Part shown: positions 16,372 to 28,589 of the stretch, in pieces | Layout: every line of letters begins with the position of its first letter | Position numbering within the stretch: the stretch's first letter is position 1 | DNA from: Actinomycetes bacterium | Lineage (GTDB): Bacteria > Actinomycetota > Actinomycetes > Nanopelagicales > Nanopelagicaceae | Reading direction: 5' to 3' | Assembly (NCBI GenBank): GCA_014190175.1 | Contig: BJFZ01000001.1 | Span: 85,571 to 149,570, forward strand | DNA length: 64,000 nt | The notes under the pieces: generated by a model | The model's database searches: none | Told to the model about the DNA's origin: nothing | The model's input: only the letters and a program-made list of their open reading frames with translations | Program-made: the position numbers and the translations under genes

Positions 16372-16938
16372 TCAAACCTCGAGAAGTTCGCTCTCCTTAT
16401 GTTGTAACAACTCATCAATCTTGGCAACATGCCCAGAAGTATGTTTTTCTAAATCCTTTTCTGCACGAGCCACATCATCTTTGCCAACATCTCCATCTTT
16501 TTCCAACTTTTCTAGCGCTTCTTTTGAATGGCGGCGAATATTTCGAATTGAAACTCTGGACTCTTCCGCTTTGGTCCGGGCAACTTTGATGAACTCTTTG
16601 CGCCGTTCCTCGGTTAATTGTGGGAAACCAACTCTGATTACCGCTCCATCTGAAGCCGGATTTACACCCAGATCTGAGTCGCGAATTGCTTTTTCAATTA
16701 ATGGCATCGCGCCTTTGTCATATGGGGAAACAACTGCCATCCGTGCCTCAGGAACCTGTACGGATGCTAATTGTGAAAGCGGTGTAAATGTTCCGTAATA
16801 ATCCACCATAATCTTGGCAAACATTGATGGGTGCGCACGACCAGTTCGGATTGCACCAAAATCTTCCTTCGCAACTTCCACGGCTTTACTCATTTTTTCG
16901 TCAGCATCGCTGAGAATTTTATTTGCTAGATCAGACAT
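16372..16938 (-). CDS. frr: Ribosome recycling factor
   Basis: The 188-residue factor that, with EF-G, splits the post-termination ribosome. Its three-helix-bundle sequence is typical: the RTGRAHPSMF segment near residue 31, VSPYDKGAMPLIEKAIRDSD in the middle, and the conserved LTEERRKEF and VSIRNIRR stretches. The length matches the family. An AAGGGG ribosome binding site lies upstream of the ATG. It follows pyrH by 13 bases. Confidence 0.97.
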   Translation of the reverse strand: MSDLANKILSDADEKMSKAVEVAKEDFGAIRTGRAHPSMFAKIMVDYYGTFTPLSQLASVQVPEARMAVVSPYDKGAMPLIEKAIRDSDLGVNPASDGAVIRVGFPQLTEERRKEFIKVARTKAEESRVSIRNIRRHSKEALEKLEKDGDVGKDDVARAEKDLEKHTSGHVAKIDELLQHKESELLEV

Positions 16939-16951
16939 TTACTTCATCCCC

Positions 16952-17659
16952 TTACGAGACTAATGTTCCGATAGATTCGCCACTTACAGCACGAGCAATA
17001 TTTCCTTCTTTCATTAAATCAAAAACGATTATCGGAAGTTTATTCTCACGACAAAGTGAGAATGCGGCTGCATCAGCCACTGCCAAAGATTTACTTAAAA
17101 CTTCATCAAAGGAGATATTTTCATATTTCTTCGCATTTGGATCTTTCTTAGGATCAGCTGAATAAACTCCATCAACTCCACTTTTGGCGAGGAGGAGTGC
17201 TTCGGCATTAATCTCAAGTGCGCGTTGTGCCGCAACGGTATCTGTTGTGAAAAATGGCATTCCAGCACCTGCTCCAAATATAACGACGCGACCTTTATTT
17301 AAATGTCGGATTGCACGCAGTGGAATATATGGCTCAGCAACTTGTCCCATATGAATAGCGGTTTGCACGCGAGTTGCGACGCCCTCTTTTTCTAGAAAAT
17401 CTTGCAGGGCTAAACAGTTCATAACTGTGCCGAGCATTCCCATGTAATCCGCACGAGATCGATCCATTCCACGTTGTTGCAATTCCGCACCACGGAAATA
17501 ATTTCCACCACCGACAACAATTGCAATCTCAATACCAGATCGAGCGACATCGGCGATCTGCGCGGCAATTCCTTGAACAACATCAGGGTCAACGCCGATT
17601 CCGGCTCCCCCACCAAAGACCTCACCCGAGAGTTTTAGTAGGACTCTCGAGTAGGTCAT
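16952..17659 (-). CDS. pyrH: UMP kinase
   Basis: Phosphorylates UMP to UDP in pyrimidine nucleotide synthesis; bacterial UMP kinases are hexamers of the amino-acid-kinase fold. In the 235-residue protein the N-terminal [11 protein letters not shown] binds phosphate, [11 protein letters not shown] and [11 protein letters not shown] are conserved, and [12 protein letters not shown] lies near the nucleotide site. The ATG at 17659 is preferred to the in-frame TTG at 17665 because it matches the usual N-terminus. It lies 13 bases after tsf. Confidence 0.96.
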   Translation of the reverse strand: MTYSRVLLKLSGEVFGGGAGIGVDPDVVQGIAAQIADVARSGIEIAIVVGGGNYFRGAELQQRGMDRSRADYMGMLGTVMNCLALQDFLEKEGVATRVQTAIHMGQVAEPYIPLRAIRHLNKGRVVIFGAGAGMPFFTTDTVAAQRALEINAEALLLAKSGVDGVYSADPKKDPNAKKYENISFDEVLSKSLAVADAAAFSLCRENKLPIIVFDLMKEGNIARAVSGESIGTLVS

Positions 17660-17672
17660 GGTCAATATTCTC

Positions 17673-18497
17673 TTACTGTCCTACGCGAAAACGGAAGAAG
17701 GCGCTCACATTTGTGCCAGCTTCTTCGAGGACTTGGGCAACGCTCTTCTTGGAATCCTTCGCAAATGCCTGTTCAATCAATGAAACTTCCTTGATAAAAC
17801 CAGTGACGCGGCCTTCAACCACTTTGGCAAGTGAGGCTTCTGGCTTGCCTTCGTTGCGGGCGGTCTCTTCGGCGATACGACGTTCGCTTTCGATTAAATC
17901 TGCGGGAACATCTTCACGATTAACATAAGCAGGCGCAAATGCTGCGATGTGTTGAGCTACATCTTTACCAATTGCATTCTCTTTTGTTAATTGCACAAGA
18001 ACGCCAACTTGAGCAGGTAGATCCGGGCTAGTGCGGTGTAAGTAAACCGAAACGGGCCCATTTTTTAGTACCCCAATGCGACGCAAGACAATTTTCTCGC
18101 CCAAGGTTGCATTGGCTTCATCAATATGTGCCTGCACAGTTTTTCCGCCACCAAAATCACTTGTCAGGAATGCGTCTAGCTCAGTTGCTGCAGATGTGCT
18201 CAACTTCGCCAGAATCTCATTTCCTAATTCTTGGAAACGTTCACCCTTTGCAACGAAATCGGTTTCGCAGTTCAACTCTAAGATCACGCCAGTATCACCT
18301 GTGACAGATGCACTTACTAGACCATTTAAAGCTGTACGACCTTCACGCTTGGTAACACCTTTTTGTCCTTTAACGCGGATGATCTCAACTGCTTTATCGA
18401 AATCTCCACCAGACTCTTCAAGTGCATTTTTGCAATCCATCATTCCTGCAGCAGTTAATTCGCGCAGGCGCTTTACATCAGATGCGGTATACGACAT
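17673..18497 (-). CDS. tsf: Translation elongation factor Ts
   Basis: The 274-residue guanine-nucleotide exchange factor for EF-Tu. The N-terminal UBA-like domain contains [18 protein letters not shown], and the core has the EF-Tu-contacting [16 protein letters not shown] motif (about residues 76-91). The length is typical of Actinobacteria. It starts 3 bases after the rpsB stop codon, in the conserved rpsB-tsf pair. Confidence 0.97.
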   Translation of the reverse strand: MSYTASDVKRLRELTAAGMMDCKNALEESGGDFDKAVEIIRVKGQKGVTKREGRTALNGLVSASVTGDTGVILELNCETDFVAKGERFQELGNEILAKLSTSAATELDAFLTSDFGGGKTVQAHIDEANATLGEKIVLRRIGVLKNGPVSVYLHRTSPDLPAQVGVLVQLTKENAIGKDVAQHIAAFAPAYVNREDVPADLIESERRIAEETARNEGKPEASLAKVVEGRVTGFIKEVSLIEQAFAKDSKKSVAQVLEEAGTNVSAFFRFRVGQ

Positions 18498-18500
18498 TTA

Positions 18501-19322
18501 CTAAGCCTCCACGAGTGGTGCAACTTCAGCGGCTACAACTGGTTCTGCAACGGCGGCTTCAAGTTCAGCAGTTGCTGAAGCGGCGAGCGCTTCTGCTTGC
18601 GCTGCCAATGCTGCATCTTCTTTGACTTTCGCAGCACCTGAACGTGCTTGCAAACCAGCGGCAATTGCATCTGCAATTACACGAGTCAACAATGCGACTG
18701 AACGGATAGCGTCATCATTTCCTGGAATTCCATAATCAACTTCATCTGGATCGCAGTTTGTATCAAGGATTCCGATAACTGGAATTCCAAGTTTCTTTGC
18801 TTCTGCAACCGCTAAATGCTCTTTCTTGGTATCAACAACCCAGATCGCGCTTGGAAGTTTGGTCATGTTACGAATGCCGTCGAGGTTTTTCTTTAACTTA
18901 TCTTTTTCGCGGCGTTGCATCAGAAGTTCTTTTTTGGTACGACCTTGATCGATGCTTCCCTCAAGTCCTTCGAGCTCTTTCAAACGTTGAATACGTTTTG
19001 CCACGGTGTTGAAGTTGGTCAACATTCCACCGAGCCAACGCTCTGTTACTGATGGCATGCCAACGCGAGCAGCTTGAGCCAAGATTGGCTCCTGTGCTTG
19101 CTTCTTGGTTCCAACAAAAAGAACGTGACCGCCACGTGTGACAGTCTCCTTTACAAACTCATAGGCTGAATCGATCATTCCAAGTGATTGTTGGATATCG
19201 ATAATGTAGATGCCATTGCGTTCGGTAAATATGTAACGCTTCATCTTTGGATTCCAGCGACGGGTTTGATGTCCAAAATGGACTCCGCTGTCGAGGAGTT
19301 CTCTCATGGTGACAACCGACAT
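18501..19322 (-). CDS. rpsB: 30S ribosomal protein S2
   Basis: The 273-residue small-subunit protein S2. It begins [19 protein letters not shown] and contains the conserved [30 protein letters not shown] and [19 protein letters not shown] stretches. The last 50 or so residues are an Ala/Glu-rich tail common in Actinobacteria. The ATG at 19322 has AAGGAG 9 bases upstream; the frame continues to 19343 but that extension is not conserved. A long folded leader precedes it. Confidence 0.97.
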   Translation of the reverse strand: MSVVTMRELLDSGVHFGHQTRRWNPKMKRYIFTERNGIYIIDIQQSLGMIDSAYEFVKETVTRGGHVLFVGTKKQAQEPILAQAARVGMPSVTERWLGGMLTNFNTVAKRIQRLKELEGLEGSIDQGRTKKELLMQRREKDKLKKNLDGIRNMTKLPSAIWVVDTKKEHLAVAEAKKLGIPVIGILDTNCDPDEVDYGIPGNDDAIRSVALLTRVIADAIAAGLQARSGAAKVKEDAALAAQAEALAASATAELEAAVAEPVVAAEVAPLVEA

Positions 19323-19509
19323 GGTTGCGCACTCCTTTCGCACAACTCGAAGTTGTGCTCTCGGTTTACGGTAAGTGGCAATTTGCCGGGCTTACCCCTG
19401 GTGGCTGGTCATCTGCTGCACTCAACGCACCGCTTTTGGCGGTGGGATTTAATGCAGACCGAGTAGATGAAGTTCAACCACGCGAAGTCACTTAATTACT
19501 TAAGTGCTG
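19323..19509 (-). promoter_or_regulatory. Folded 5' leader of rpsB (candidate S2 autoregulatory leader)
   Basis: The minus strand upstream of rpsB contains at least four good hairpins. A perfect 8-base-pair stem with a 3-base loop (19358-19340) ends 4 bases before the ribosome binding site. GGTAAG/CTTACC (19396-19370) encloses a GGCA/TGCC stem. CACCGC/GCGGTG (19444-19428) has a 5-base loop, and CACTTAA/TTAAGTG (19506-19489) a 4-base loop. Many bacterial rpsB operons are controlled by S2 binding to such leaders; whether this one is cannot be told from sequence. Confidence 0.5.
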
Positions 19510-19515
19510 AGCCGA

Positions 19516-19521
19516 ATCCTA
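19516..19521 (-). promoter_or_regulatory. Candidate rpsB -10 box
   Basis: TAGGAT on the minus strand, the same hexamer found before gatC and the amine-oxidoreductase leader. It would start transcription near 19509, immediately before the first leader hairpin. No clear -35 element is seen at 17 bases. Confidence 0.35.
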
Positions 19522-19602
19522 CCTGACCCACAGCACCCCAATTTCCCCACATTTTCCCTGCTCAGCGCCTTGATTTGGCAATTTTTGGCACAGTTCCCAA
19601 CT

Positions 19603-20112
19603 GTGAATCGCAGATATCCGATCAAGATCTGCATTGTTTTGCTGCTGGCCTTACTCCCGACTGTTACAGCTGCTGCCAATGAGCGTTGGACGGGGCCGCT
19701 TAACGGCAAATTAATTGTGGTTCGCGGCTTTGATGGGGCCGCATACCAAGCAAATCGTTACGGACCGGCTCATCGTGGAGTTGATCTGTTGAGCAAAGTT
19801 GGAGATCCAGTTTTTGCACCAACTGATGGCATTGTTGTCTATGTGGGTGTAATTAATTCCATTCCGATAGTTGTGATTGCGCATCCAGATAATGGGGCTA
19901 CTGAAAAAGGATTACGAACAACTTATCTACCTGTTGAAACTCATTTAATAGTTGGGGACGCGGTAAGCCGCTCACAATTAATTGGAGTAGTCGGAGCACA
20001 AACTCATCTTTATGGCAAAACAGTTTTACATTGGGGCGAGCGTTTAAATAGAGAGTACAAAAACCCTTTACGACGGTTAGGCGCACCTGTACTTTTGCCA
20101 CGTTTGTCTTAA
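19603..20112 (+). CDS. Secreted M23-family (LytM-like) peptidase
   Basis: A peptidoglycan-hydrolase-like protein of 169 residues from the preferred GTG start. From there the N-terminus is a signal peptide: basic NRRYPIK, hydrophobic ICIVLLLALLPTV, cleavage near TAAA. The M23 zinc ligands are seen as HRGVDL (HxxxD) and a C-terminal LHWGERLN, with SQLIGVVGAQTHLYG between them. The usual second HxH motif is reduced to HWG, as in a number of short actinobacterial members, so activity is uncertain. The frame is open to a GTG at 19504, but that start would put about 33 unconserved residues before the signal peptide. No strong ribosome binding site precedes 19603. It faces rpsB divergently. Confidence 0.75.
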   Translation: MNRRYPIKICIVLLLALLPTVTAAANERWTGPLNGKLIVVRGFDGAAYQANRYGPAHRGVDLLSKVGDPVFAPTDGIVVYVGVINSIPIVVIAHPDNGATEKGLRTTYLPVETHLIVGDAVSRSQLIGVVGAQTHLYGKTVLHWGERLNREYKNPLRRLGAPVLLPRLS

Positions 20113-20121
20113 ACTAAGTAA

Positions 20122-20757
20122 ATGGCCGGTTCATCAATTTCACTAACTTCACTTGCAGAAGTTGTTACCCGTGCAAAATCTTTAATTACTGGAGAACGAA
20201 AAATTGTTGGACTAATTGGAAAACCTGGCGCCGGCAAATCAACATTATCTGCGCAGTTGATTGAACATCTTGGTGCTCAAGCGGCCATCTTAAATATGGA
20301 TGGATATCACTTGAGTAATTTGGCTTTACGCGAATTAGGTCGTGCCGATCGCAAAGGTGCACCTGATACTTTTGACGCACTTGGCTTTACTGCAATTTTA
20401 CAAAGAGCAAAAAATCAAGTTGATAGAGATATTTACTTCCCGGTTTTTGATCGGGCAATTGAAGAGTCCATCGCTGCTCAAGGAGTAATTACTCCTGAAG
20501 TTAAATTAGTGATCACTGAAGGAAATTACCTTCTGCACAATGAGAATAATTGGGGTGGGGTTAAGGAGTTACTTGATGAAAGTTGGTTTATTGAAATTGA
20601 TGATCAACTTCGAATCGAAAGATTAGTCGATCGCCATCACAAATTTGGTAAAAGTAAAGTTGATGCGCACTCCTGGGCGACAGGTAGCGATGAAAATAAT
20701 GCAAGAATTGTTGGTCAAACGCGCGAATTGGCAGATGTGATTATTAATTTAAGTTAG
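20122..20757 (+). CDS. P-loop kinase of the uridine kinase / pantothenate kinase-like family
   Basis: A 211-residue cytoplasmic kinase-like protein. Its Walker A motif is GLIGKPGAGKSTLS (about residues 29-42). NMDGYHLSN supplies the base-catalytic Asp typical of uridine and pantothenate kinases, and VITEGNYLL the second acidic strand; ERLVDRHHKFGKS resembles the lid region. Proteins of this group are annotated as nucleoside/nucleotide kinase family members, some close to fructose- or uridine-phosphorylating enzymes, so the substrate is open. A TAAACT box ends 6 bases before the ATG. The TAG interlocks with the xerC stop codon. Confidence 0.7.
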   Translation: MAGSSISLTSLAEVVTRAKSLITGERKIVGLIGKPGAGKSTLSAQLIEHLGAQAAILNMDGYHLSNLALRELGRADRKGAPDTFDALGFTAILQRAKNQVDRDIYFPVFDRAIEESIAAQGVITPEVKLVITEGNYLLHNENNWGGVKELLDESWFIEIDDQLRIERLVDRHHKFGKSKVDAHSWATGSDENNARIVGQTRELADVIINLS

Positions 20758-21680
20758 GCCCGCGGATGCGCTTGTTGGTATGCACTTCGCAATCGACCCT
20801 CTGAAACATGTGTATAAATTTGAGTAGTTGCCAATGAGGCATGACCCAGAAGTTCTTGTACTGCGCGCAAATCTGCACCACGCTCAAGTAAATGAGTAGC
20901 TGCACTATGGCGCAATCCATGTGGACCCATCTTTGGAGATCCAGGCAACGCTTCCAAAGCTTTGTAAACGACTTCGCGCACTGTTCGTGGATCAATCCGT
21001 TTTCCACGCGCACCCAAGAAAAGCGCCGACCCCGAGTTACTCGCAGTTAACTCAGGTCGCGCTTCCTTAATCCACTTATCAATCGCTAGTAATGCAGGTG
21101 CACCGATTGGACAGGTCCGCTCTTTTCTACCTTTACCAAAAACGCGAACTGTATTTCGATTGCGATCTATATCAGCCAAATCCATTCCACACGCTTCTGA
21201 TACTCGTATCCCTGTTGCATAAAGGAGTTCAACTAAAGCGATGTTTCGAAGTGCGAGTGGAGTTTGTTCTTCTCCGGCGGCTAATTCCAGTGAATCAAAA
21301 ACTTCTGTCGCTTCGGAAATAGTTAACACATGAGGAAGAGTGCGATGGCCTCGTGGAGTTGCTAATCGATCTCCCACATCCGTTGGCAAAATCCCTTTCC
21401 GTGCCGCCCATGCAGTGAAAGTTCGCACCGAAACTGCTCGGCGAGAAATTGTGGTTCGCGCGCCACCTTTACTTTGTTGATTTGCTAACCAGGAACGGAT
21501 GATCGCTAAAGTCAATGCACTTGGTTCGGAAATTTTCATCCGTTGGGCATGCTCGGCTAATGATGTTAAGTCTCCGATGTAAGCCCGGATTGTGTGTTCT
21601 GAAAGATTCCGTTGAGAACGTAGATGCTCTTCGTACTGGGCAAAGATGCCAGCAAAAGCTTCGCTTACCATCTCTGACAT
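20754..21680 (-). CDS. xerC: Site-specific tyrosine recombinase XerC
   Basis: The 308-residue recombinase that, with XerD, resolves chromosome dimers at dif. An N-terminal SAM-like DNA-binding domain (about residues 5-90) precedes the catalytic domain, whose residues are visible: Arg in ATGIRVSEA, His and Arg in HGLRHSAATHLLERG, His in LGHASLATTQ and the nucleophilic Tyr in IYTHVS. In Actinobacteria a xerC near rpsB and an M23 gene is housekeeping; no integrase-type neighbours or attachment repeats are seen. A TAACCT box 6 bases before the ATG suggests a leaderless promoter overlapping the end of cimA. Confidence 0.92.
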   Translation of the reverse strand: MSEMVSEAFAGIFAQYEEHLRSQRNLSEHTIRAYIGDLTSLAEHAQRMKISEPSALTLAIIRSWLANQQSKGGARTTISRRAVSVRTFTAWAARKGILPTDVGDRLATPRGHRTLPHVLTISEATEVFDSLELAAGEEQTPLALRNIALVELLYATGIRVSEACGMDLADIDRNRNTVRVFGKGRKERTCPIGAPALLAIDKWIKEARPELTASNSGSALFLGARGKRIDPRTVREVVYKALEALPGSPKMGPHGLRHSAATHLLERGADLRAVQELLGHASLATTQIYTHVSEGRLRSAYQQAHPRA

Positions 21681-21689
21681 ATGTAAAGG

Positions 21690-23288
21690 TTACTCGGGTT
21701 TAATCCCTTGACGCAGTAAGCCATAAGTAACTGCATCTTCTAATGCCATTTCAGAGGCTGCGATAACATTTTCGTGAACCCCTAAAGTGGTCCATTCCGC
21801 TTTACCATCACTTGTTTGCACGAGAACCCGCGTTATCGCTCCGGTACCAAGACGGCCTTCCAAAATCCGGACTTTGTAATCAGTTAATTCCAGGATCGCA
21901 AGTTCTGGGTAAATACTTTCAAGGCCGGTGCGCAGTGCGCGGTCAATCGCGTTAACTGGTCCATTTCCACTTCCATTGGCTTCATAACTTTTACCGCGTG
22001 CAGTTATTTTTACTGATGCTCGGCTGGTAACTGCTCCATCTGCGCTTTTATGAACTGTAGTTGACCATTCATCTACGGTAAAGAAATGTAACTTCGCGCC
22101 AGCAATTTCCGCGCGCAACAAAAGTTCAAAAGAGGCGTCAGCTGCTTCAAAGGTATATCCACGTGACTCTAAATCTTTGACACGTTCAACAACCCGACCT
22201 AAAACTTCACGATCTGGTCCAATATCAATTCCAAGTTCTTGACTTTTTAATTCAATTGATGCACGGCCGGCCATATCAGAGACCAACATCCGCATATCAT
22301 TTCCAACTTTTGCTGGATCAGTGTGTTGATACAAAGCGGGATCTACCTTAATTGCACTCGCATGTAATCCAGCCTTGTGTGCGAATGCTGAGAGACCAAC
22401 ATATGGCTGACGGGTACTTGGTGCGATATTTGTTACCTCTGCAACTGCATGTGAAATTCTAAAAGCTTCTTTTAACAAACCAGTAGGTAATACTTTTTTG
22501 CCAAGTTTTAACTCTAAATTTGAAATAATTGTTACTAAATCTGCATTGCCAGTTCTTTCTCCATAACCATTTAAAGTTCCTTGCACATGAGTTGCCCCCG
22601 CATGAACTGCTGCAAGGGAGTTTGCAACTGCGCAACCAGCATCGTTATGACAATGAATTCCAACTCGCGCTGAAGTAACGCCAATTACATCATTAACTAC
22701 TTCGCTGATCTCATCAGGTAACGCACCACCATTTGTGTCGCAAAGAGCAACTAAATCCGCTCCAGCTGCCATTGAAGTTTGAATAACTTCAAGTGCGTAC
22801 GCCCGATTAGATCGAAAACCAGCAAAGAAATGTTCTGCGTCTAAAAATACTCGCCGGCCATGATTTTTTAAATGTGTAATCGTGTCCCGAATCATCGCTA
22901 GGTTTTCGGCTAAATCCGTTTTCAATGCAAGGTCCACATGAATGTCATGAGATTTTGCTACAAGAGTGACAATCGGGGCCTCTGAATCAAGAAGTGCAGT
23001 GACTTGTGGGTCATCGCCAGCTTTCACTAGCGGTCTACGTGTGGCACCAAAAGCTACAAATTGTGCATTTTTAAATTTAATCTCTTTGGCGACTCGAGCA
23101 AAAAATTCAGTATCTTTTGGATTTGCGCCAGGCCAGCCACCTTCAATAAACCCAACTCCCAAATCATCAAGATGCTTGGCAATGGTCAATTTATCTTGGA
23201 CCGAAAGATTTAGCCCCTCTTGCTGCGCGCCATCACGCAATGTTGTGTCATAGATATGAAATGAGTCTGGGGAAGTTAATGGACTCAT
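21690..23288 (-). CDS. cimA: Citramalate synthase
   Basis: A DRE-TIM aldolase-type enzyme of 532 residues that condenses pyruvate and acetyl-CoA to (R)-citramalate, opening the threonine-independent route to isoleucine. The N-terminal catalytic motif is YDTTLRDGAQQEG, GIHCHNDAG carries the metal-binding histidines, and GTLNGYGERTGNADL is the family signature. A C-terminal LeuA-dimer regulatory domain follows (about residues 400-520). Sequence and length fit the CimA subgroup rather than 2-isopropylmalate synthase. The ATG at 23288 overlaps the ilvE stop codon (ATGA); an in-frame start at 23309 is less likely. The context, leuB and ilv genes, supports the call. Confidence 0.9.
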   Translation of the reverse strand: MSPLTSPDSFHIYDTTLRDGAQQEGLNLSVQDKLTIAKHLDDLGVGFIEGGWPGANPKDTEFFARVAKEIKFKNAQFVAFGATRRPLVKAGDDPQVTALLDSEAPIVTLVAKSHDIHVDLALKTDLAENLAMIRDTITHLKNHGRRVFLDAEHFFAGFRSNRAYALEVIQTSMAAGADLVALCDTNGGALPDEISEVVNDVIGVTSARVGIHCHNDAGCAVANSLAAVHAGATHVQGTLNGYGERTGNADLVTIISNLELKLGKKVLPTGLLKEAFRISHAVAEVTNIAPSTRQPYVGLSAFAHKAGLHASAIKVDPALYQHTDPAKVGNDMRMLVSDMAGRASIELKSQELGIDIGPDREVLGRVVERVKDLESRGYTFEAADASFELLLRAEIAGAKLHFFTVDEWSTTVHKSADGAVTSRASVKITARGKSYEANGSGNGPVNAIDRALRTGLESIYPELAILELTDYKVRILEGRLGTGAITRVLVQTSDGKAEWTTLGVHENVIAASEMALEDAVTYGLLRQGIKPE

Positions 23289-24373
23289 GAGATAACTTTG
23301 CTCATCCAACCATGTGTATCGGCTTGTGAACCATGTTGTATTCCAAGTAAACGCTCACGCAATGCCAAAGTTATTGGGCCAGGTTGCCCATCCCCGATCT
23401 GCCAATTTCCATTTGCACTCTTAGCTTCACCGATTCCAGTAATGACCGCTGCGGTTCCGCAAGCAAAAGTTTCCGAAATCTCACCACTTGCAGCACCTGA
23501 TCGCCAATCTTCAACATTGATCATTACTTCTTCAACTTTAAATCCAAGATCATCTGCAACAGTTAACAATGAATCACGCGTAATTCCGGGAAGTAAGGTG
23601 CCAGTCAGTGATGGAGTAACGATGCGGGCATCTTTGCCTTTTCCTTTAACAAAGAAAAGGTTCATGCCACCCATTTCTTCAATCCATTTGCGCTCTACAG
23701 CATCAAGCCAAACAACTTGATCACAGCCCTCTTTTGCGGCAGCTCTTTGGGCTAATAATGAAGCTGCATAATTTCCACCGCATTTTGCTTCACCGGTTCC
23801 ACCTTTTGACGCGCGTACATATTCATTTGATATCCACACTGATACGGGTTTTTTGGGATTGAAATAGGCGGCGGCTGGTGTTGCAATAATTAAGAAAGTT
23901 GCTCTGCTTGATGGACGAACTCCTAAGCCAACTTCACTTGCGATCATGAAGGGGCGAATGTAGAGCGACTCACCTGGATTGTTTGGCACCCATCCAGCAT
24001 CAGCTTTTACTAATGCTTCAACTGCAGCGACAAAATCTTTAACTGGAAGTTCTGGGAGTGCAATGCGTGCAGCACTGCGCGCAAATCTCGCCGCATTTGC
24101 ATCTGGGCGAAATAAAGAGATTGCACCATCTGGTTGGCGATATGCCTTCATGCCTTCAAATATCTCTTGACCATAATGAAAAACCATTGTCGCTGGATCT
24201 AAAGTAAGTGGCGCATATGCGGTCAAGCGAGCATCATGCCAACCTTTTTCATCGTTCCATTCTGCAATAAACATATTGTCGGTGAAATACTTTCCAAATC
24301 CAGGTTGAGCCACTCGCGCAACACGTTCTGCATCGGCCACCGGGTTAGGGTTTGGATTTATCGTGATCTGCAT
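23285..24373 (-). CDS. ilvE: Branched-chain amino-acid aminotransferase
   Basis: A fold-type IV PLP enzyme of 362 residues that makes isoleucine, valine and leucine from the 2-oxo acids. Characteristic stretches are MVFHYGQEIFEGMKAYR, RPFMIASEVGLGV, the GEAKCGGNYAASL segment containing the PLP lysine, and the signature around EEMGGMNLFFV. A GGAG ribosome binding site lies just before the ATG. It follows leuB by 22 bases and couples to cimA. Confidence 0.95.
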   Translation of the reverse strand: MQITINPNPNPVADAERVARVAQPGFGKYFTDNMFIAEWNDEKGWHDARLTAYAPLTLDPATMVFHYGQEIFEGMKAYRQPDGAISLFRPDANAARFARSAARIALPELPVKDFVAAVEALVKADAGWVPNNPGESLYIRPFMIASEVGLGVRPSSRATFLIIATPAAAYFNPKKPVSVWISNEYVRASKGGTGEAKCGGNYAASLLAQRAAAKEGCDQVVWLDAVERKWIEEMGGMNLFFVKGKGKDARIVTPSLTGTLLPGITRDSLLTVADDLGFKVEEVMINVEDWRSGAASGEISETFACGTAAVITGIGEAKSANGNWQIGDGQPGPITLALRERLLGIQHGSQADTHGWMSKVIS

Positions 24374-24395
24374 GAGCTCTCCTTATTTATCACTA

Positions 24396-25430
24396 TCAGG
24401 CAAGTGCTGCAGTGATTGCATCACCGATCTGTGAAGTGGAACGATCTGAACTTCGTGATTTCAAATCTGCGGCAACGGCGGCTTCGACTTTTGCGCCAGC
24501 CTCTGTGTAGCCAAGATGATTCAATAACATCGCAACCGAGAGAATTGTTGCTCTTGGATCTGCAATTCCTTTGCCGGCAATATCAGGAGCAGTTCCATGT
24601 ACCGGTTCAAACATCGAAGGAAATGCGCCTGTTGGATTGATGTTTCCACTGGCTGCTAATCCAATTCCGCCACAGACGGCAGCTGCAATATCGGTCAAGA
24701 TATCGCCAAATAAATTGTCAGTGACTACGACATCAAATCTGCCTGGGTTTGAAACAAAAAACATTGAAGCGGCATCGACATGGATGTAATCAGTTGAAAT
24801 ACCAGGATACTCTTTTGCAACTTCATTAAATGTCCGAGTCCATAATGATCCAGCGCGTACTAAAACATTATTTTTATGAACCAATGTTAATTTCTGTCGC
24901 TTGCGAGTTCCGGCTAATTCAAATGCATAACGAATGGTGCGCTCTACGCCATGGCGAGTATTAAGACTCTCTTCAGTAGCAATTTCCTGAGCTGTACCTT
25001 CAGCTAAAACTCCACCTGCTCCAACATAGGGTCCTTGAGTTCCTTCACGCACAACCACAAAGTCAATCTCATCTTTAGTTGCAAGAGGTGATTGAACATT
25101 TGGATATAGGCGAGAAGGACGCAAATTTATGTAATGATCAAATGCAAACCGGATTTTTAAAAGAATTCCACGTTCAAGAATTCCACTAGGCACAGATGGA
25201 TCTCCAATTGCGCCTAATAAAATTACATCGCATTTAGCTAGATCGCTCATCACGCTCTCTGGTAAAACTTCTCCCGTGCGATGCCACAAGCCAGCGCCAA
25301 GATCAAAATTATGACGTTCAAAAGAAACGCCAATTTGAGTTCCGATTTTATCGAGAACTTTCAATCCCTCAGCAACAACTTCAGGACCAATTCCGTCGCC
25401 ACCGATTACTCCTAATTTGATCTCTTTCAT
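24396..25430 (-). CDS. leuB: 3-isopropylmalate dehydrogenase
   Basis: An NAD-dependent beta-decarboxylating dehydrogenase of 344 residues. It opens [17 protein letters not shown]. The substrate arginines are in [23 protein letters not shown], and the metal-binding aspartates in the region [33 protein letters not shown] lies at the NAD site. In leucine synthesis it oxidises 3-isopropylmalate; with cimA beside it, it probably also oxidises 3-methylmalate to 2-oxobutyrate for isoleucine. The isomerase LeuCD is not in the window. Confidence 0.94.
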   Translation of the reverse strand: MKEIKLGVIGGDGIGPEVVAEGLKVLDKIGTQIGVSFERHNFDLGAGLWHRTGEVLPESVMSDLAKCDVILLGAIGDPSVPSGILERGILLKIRFAFDHYINLRPSRLYPNVQSPLATKDEIDFVVVREGTQGPYVGAGGVLAEGTAQEIATEESLNTRHGVERTIRYAFELAGTRKRQKLTLVHKNNVLVRAGSLWTRTFNEVAKEYPGISTDYIHVDAASMFFVSNPGRFDVVVTDNLFGDILTDIAAAVCGGIGLAASGNINPTGAFPSMFEPVHGTAPDIAGKGIADPRATILSVAMLLNHLGYTEAGAKVEAAVAADLKSRSSDRSTSQIGDAITAALA

Positions 25431-25435
25431 GGCAA

Positions 25436-28058
<2,623 letters not shown>

Positions 28059-28097
28059 CTAGTTAGTTCTGGACTGGGTTTTCCTATATGAATCGGG

Positions 28098-28589
28098 CTA
28101 TATCGTACGCCCCATCGCGACTAGCCCGGACTGCGTTAATTCGAGGATTCCAAAGGGCTCAAGGGCGTTTGCAAGGGCTTCGATCTTGGCTGAAGTATCA
28201 GTTAGAGAGACGATTGCCGAGGTTGAGCCCATTTCAGCCACTTTTGCTCCGTGCTCGCTCACCAATGCCAGTAACTTCTCTTGGTTGGCGGATGTGACTG
28301 AGACCCGCACAAGTAATAGTTCAATCTGAATTGAAGAAGTTTCATGCATCTCTTCAATTGCAATTACGTTGACCAATTTATCTAGTTGCTGAATAACTTG
28401 ATCAAGTGCATGACCTTCAAGGCTTACAACGATAGTAATTCGGGAAATTTCTGGATCTTGAGTTGGCCCTACAGATAAGCCTTCAATGTTGTAACCGCGA
28501 CGGGAGAAGAGTGCAGAGACGCGCGCTAAAACTCCAGATCGGTTTTCTACTAATACTGAAATTATGTGGGAGGTGCGCTCTAGTTTCAC
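28098..28589 (-). CDS. ilvN: Acetolactate synthase small (regulatory) subunit
   Basis: The 163-residue regulatory subunit that gives acetohydroxyacid synthase its valine feedback. An N-terminal ACT domain starts at HIISVLVENRSGVLARVSAL, followed by RGYNIEGLSVGPT, and a second ACT-like half contains KVAEMGSTSAIVSLT. Its ATG lies directly against the ilvB stop codon at 28589, so the two subunits are translationally coupled. Confidence 0.96.
   Translation of the reverse strand: MKLERTSHIISVLVENRSGVLARVSALFSRRGYNIEGLSVGPTQDPEISRITIVVSLEGHALDQVIQQLDKLVNVIAIEEMHETSSIQIELLLVRVSVTSANQEKLLALVSEHGAKVAEMGSTSAIVSLTDTSAKIEALANALEPFGILELTQSGLVAMGRTI

Noticed and set aside
19489..19506. Short dyad as a terminator for the M23 or rpsB genes
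   Set aside because: Its stem is A/T-rich with no U-run, and it lies at the start of neither gene's 3' end but at the 5' end of the rpsB leader.
20754..21680. Tyrosine recombinase as part of a mobile element
   Set aside because: Length, motifs and the neighbourhood of rpsB and an M23 gene fit housekeeping XerC. No attachment repeats, transposase or phage genes are nearby.
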